NCBI GenBank assembly: GCA_027489415.1
Contig: JAIXZU010000142.1
Location: 1-13,334, forward strand
Source of the DNA: Alphaproteobacteria bacterium
GTDB lineage: Bacteria; Pseudomonadota; Alphaproteobacteria; UBA2136; UBA6156
DNA: 13,334 bases
Direction: 5' to 3'
The translations under genes and the position numbers were made by a program. Positions 12,316 to 13,334 of this stretch are shown here, in pieces. Each line of letters starts with the position of its first letter. Positions within the stretch are counted from its first letter, which is position 1. The notes below the pieces were generated by a model. The model saw nothing but the letters and a program-made list of their open reading frames with translations, did not search any database and was not told the origin of the DNA.

Positions 12316-12876
12316 TTACTTAAAAAACTCGCGGAATTCTGCGAAAACCTGCGCATACACTTTTTTCCGGAAGTCAATCACATGGTCTTCCAGCCAACCG
12401 GCCTCCAGCCATTCAAGGGCTTCAAACTCGCGGTCCTTGGCCAGTGCCAAATCAGGCAAACCTTCACCAAGGTAACGGAACGCGAACCACTTCTGCGTCT
12501 GTCCGGCAAAACGGCGTCCCCGTACCCAGTCTTTCGGCAGCCAGTAATCAATCCAGTTTTTGCGTTCGCCCAGCAACTCCACTTCATCGCCACGCAGGCC
12601 GGTCTCTTCCTGCAGCTCGCGGTACGCTGCCACAATCGGGCGTTCACGGCCTTCAATCCCGCCTTGCGGCAACTGCCAGGCTTTATCTCCGTTGGCATGG
12701 GCACGCAGGCCACTTAAAACGAGGCCCTCGCGGTTAATCACCAGCACGCCCACGTTCCTGCGCAACCGGTTACGCTGCCCGCCACGGTTACCACCACCGC
12801 CACCACCACGGGGCTTGCTGCCGCCACGCCGGCGCGGCGTACGGGTAGCAGTCGGTGCGGGTGTATCTTGAACCAT
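12316..12876 (-). CDS. rppH: RNA pyrophosphohydrolase RppH with an Arg/Gly-rich N-terminal extension
   Basis: A 186-residue Nudix hydrolase. The RppH signature begins RRNVGVLVIN (39-48), followed by WQLPQGGI (67-74), the Nudix box with Gly72, Glu78, Arg86, Glu87, Glu90, Glu91 and Gly93, and then WIDYWLP (108-114), GQTQKWF (125-131) and the C-terminal DFRKKVYAQVFAEF. RppH removes pyrophosphate from 5'-triphosphate mRNA ends and starts RNase E-dependent decay. Typical proteins start only a few residues before the YRRNVG block. This one has about 38 extra residues: a Pro/Thr stretch (5-14), then RRRGGSKPRGGGGGGNRGGQRNRLRR in part. The ATG at 12876 is supported by an AAGGATAGG ribosome binding site, and no Met lies between it and the core, so the extension should be translated. 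It lies just downstream of the divergent polysaccharide deacetylase gene, a common alphaproteobacterial order. Confidence 0.92.
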   Translation of the reverse strand: MVQDTPAPTATRTPRRRGGSKPRGGGGGGNRGGQRNRLRRNVGVLVINREGLVLSGLRAHANGDKAWQLPQGGIEGRERPIVAAYRELQEETGLRGDEVELLGERKNWIDYWLPKDWVRGRRFAGQTQKWFAFRYLGEGLPDLALAKDREFEALEWLEAGWLEDHVIDFRKKVYAQVFAEFREFFK

Positions 12877-12911
12877 ATCCTATCCTTGGCACATTAACGG
12901 GCTGGCCTCAA

Positions 12912-12928
12912 CCCCGCTCCTTGCGGGG
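12912..12928. other. Short GC hairpin between the deacetylase and rppH genes
   Basis: CCCCGC (12912-12917) and GCGGGG (12923-12928) pair around TCCTT. It lies 13 bases beyond the deacetylase stop on the minus strand and has no following T tract. It could be a weak terminator or processing hairpin in an otherwise continuous operon. Confidence 0.4.
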
Positions 12929-12941
12929 GAGGCAAGAACAT

Positions 12942-13334
12942 CTATTTCACCAGCATCGAAACCGGCACAAGCACAATGCCACTCTCAACAATCTGCGAGA
13001 GCATATCCGCCAGCACGTCCAGTGTCACCGGCAGCGGGTGGCCAATCGCAATCGCACTGCCACGCTTCCGCGCCAGCAGGGCAGCCTTGTTCAACTCGGC
13101 CCTCACCGCTTCAGCCGTCGGCACATGGTCAAGGAACACGTCGCGCGTCAGCACCGGCAGCTCCAGCCCGCGCGCCGCCGCTCGGGTGGCAGTCGGTGCC
13201 GCGGTCTTACTATCTAAAAACAGCATGCCCTCGCGCTGTAACACCGTCAGCACGGCACGCACCCCTGTTTCCCACTCGGTAAACCGGCTGCCCATATGGT
13301 TGTTCAATCCCACCGCCACATCACTCATCGCCGC
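12942..13334 (-). CDS. Divergent polysaccharide deacetylase (YibQ/DUF610-like), C-terminal part
   Basis: Only the last 130 codons are present; the frame stays open to the right edge, so the true start lies outside. The visible blocks match the divergent polysaccharide deacetylase family: VGLNNHMGSRFT near the start, LFLDSKTAAP, ARGLELPVLTRDVFLDH, AIAIGHPLPVTLDVLADML and the ending VLVPVSMLVK. The NNHMGS, LDS-T and IGHP residues correspond to the remnant deacetylase active-site motifs. Members are predicted to be periplasmic and are often encoded with EnvC-type peptidases and CtpA proteases ahead of rppH. Catalytic activity of this family is not firmly established. The Met at 13328 is internal rather than the start. 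Confidence 0.9.
   Translation of the reverse strand, partial: AAMSDVAVGLNNHMGSRFTEWETGVRAVLTVLQREGMLFLDSKTAAPTATRAAARGLELPVLTRDVFLDHVPTAEAVRAELNKAALLARKRGSAIAIGHPLPVTLDVLADMLSQIVESGIVLVPVSMLVK

Overview
The window looks like chromosomal DNA from an alphaproteobacterium. This is inferred from gene order, not from a database match. Two gene arrangements commonly seen together in that class are present: an MJ0042-type zinc-ribbon membrane protein divergent from ftsE-ftsX with a YdcF-family gene nearby, and a divergent polysaccharide deacetylase followed by rppH. A signal-peptide-bearing 16-strand-type porin ending in phenylalanine fits a Gram-negative outer membrane. I see no transposase, integrase, CRISPR array, tRNA or rRNA. 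The longest stretches without a gene are 268 bases (4870-5137) and 238 bases (2371-2608), so no gap exceeds 300 bases.

Positions 1-2370 form a metal-handling block. On the minus strand a PCu(A)C copper chaperone is followed by a heavy-metal-associated domain joined to membrane segments, which runs off the left edge. A SCO1/SenC protein diverges from the chaperone gene. An RcnA/NicO-type nickel/cobalt exporter converges on the SCO gene and overlaps its end. PCu(A)C and SCO proteins are known partners in loading copper into cytochrome oxidase. Positions 2371-2608 hold an unexplained region of nested inverted repeats, and then comes a two-domain ABC-F ATPase ending at a strong bidirectional terminator.

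Positions 4537-8434 hold a small KGG-repeat stress-type protein (minus), a porin (plus) with its own terminator, a periplasmic TPR protein (minus) and an unrecognised 84-residue protein (minus). Positions 8485-12156 are the cell-division/envelope block: zinc-ribbon protein (minus), then ftsE and ftsX overlapping by 8 bases (plus), a Nudix hydrolase converging on ftsX, and a YdcF-family protein (plus).

From 12157 onward there is an intergenic stretch with four separate short hairpins, then rppH (minus) with an unusual Arg/Gly-rich N-terminal extension. Last is the C-terminal part of a divergent polysaccharide deacetylase, cut by the right edge. The most interesting unexplained items are the structured region at 2427-2567, the hairpin series at 12180-12310, the RGG-like tail on RppH, and the KGG repeats that are identical in protein but strongly diverged at synonymous sites. 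I found no clear undescribed multi-gene system.
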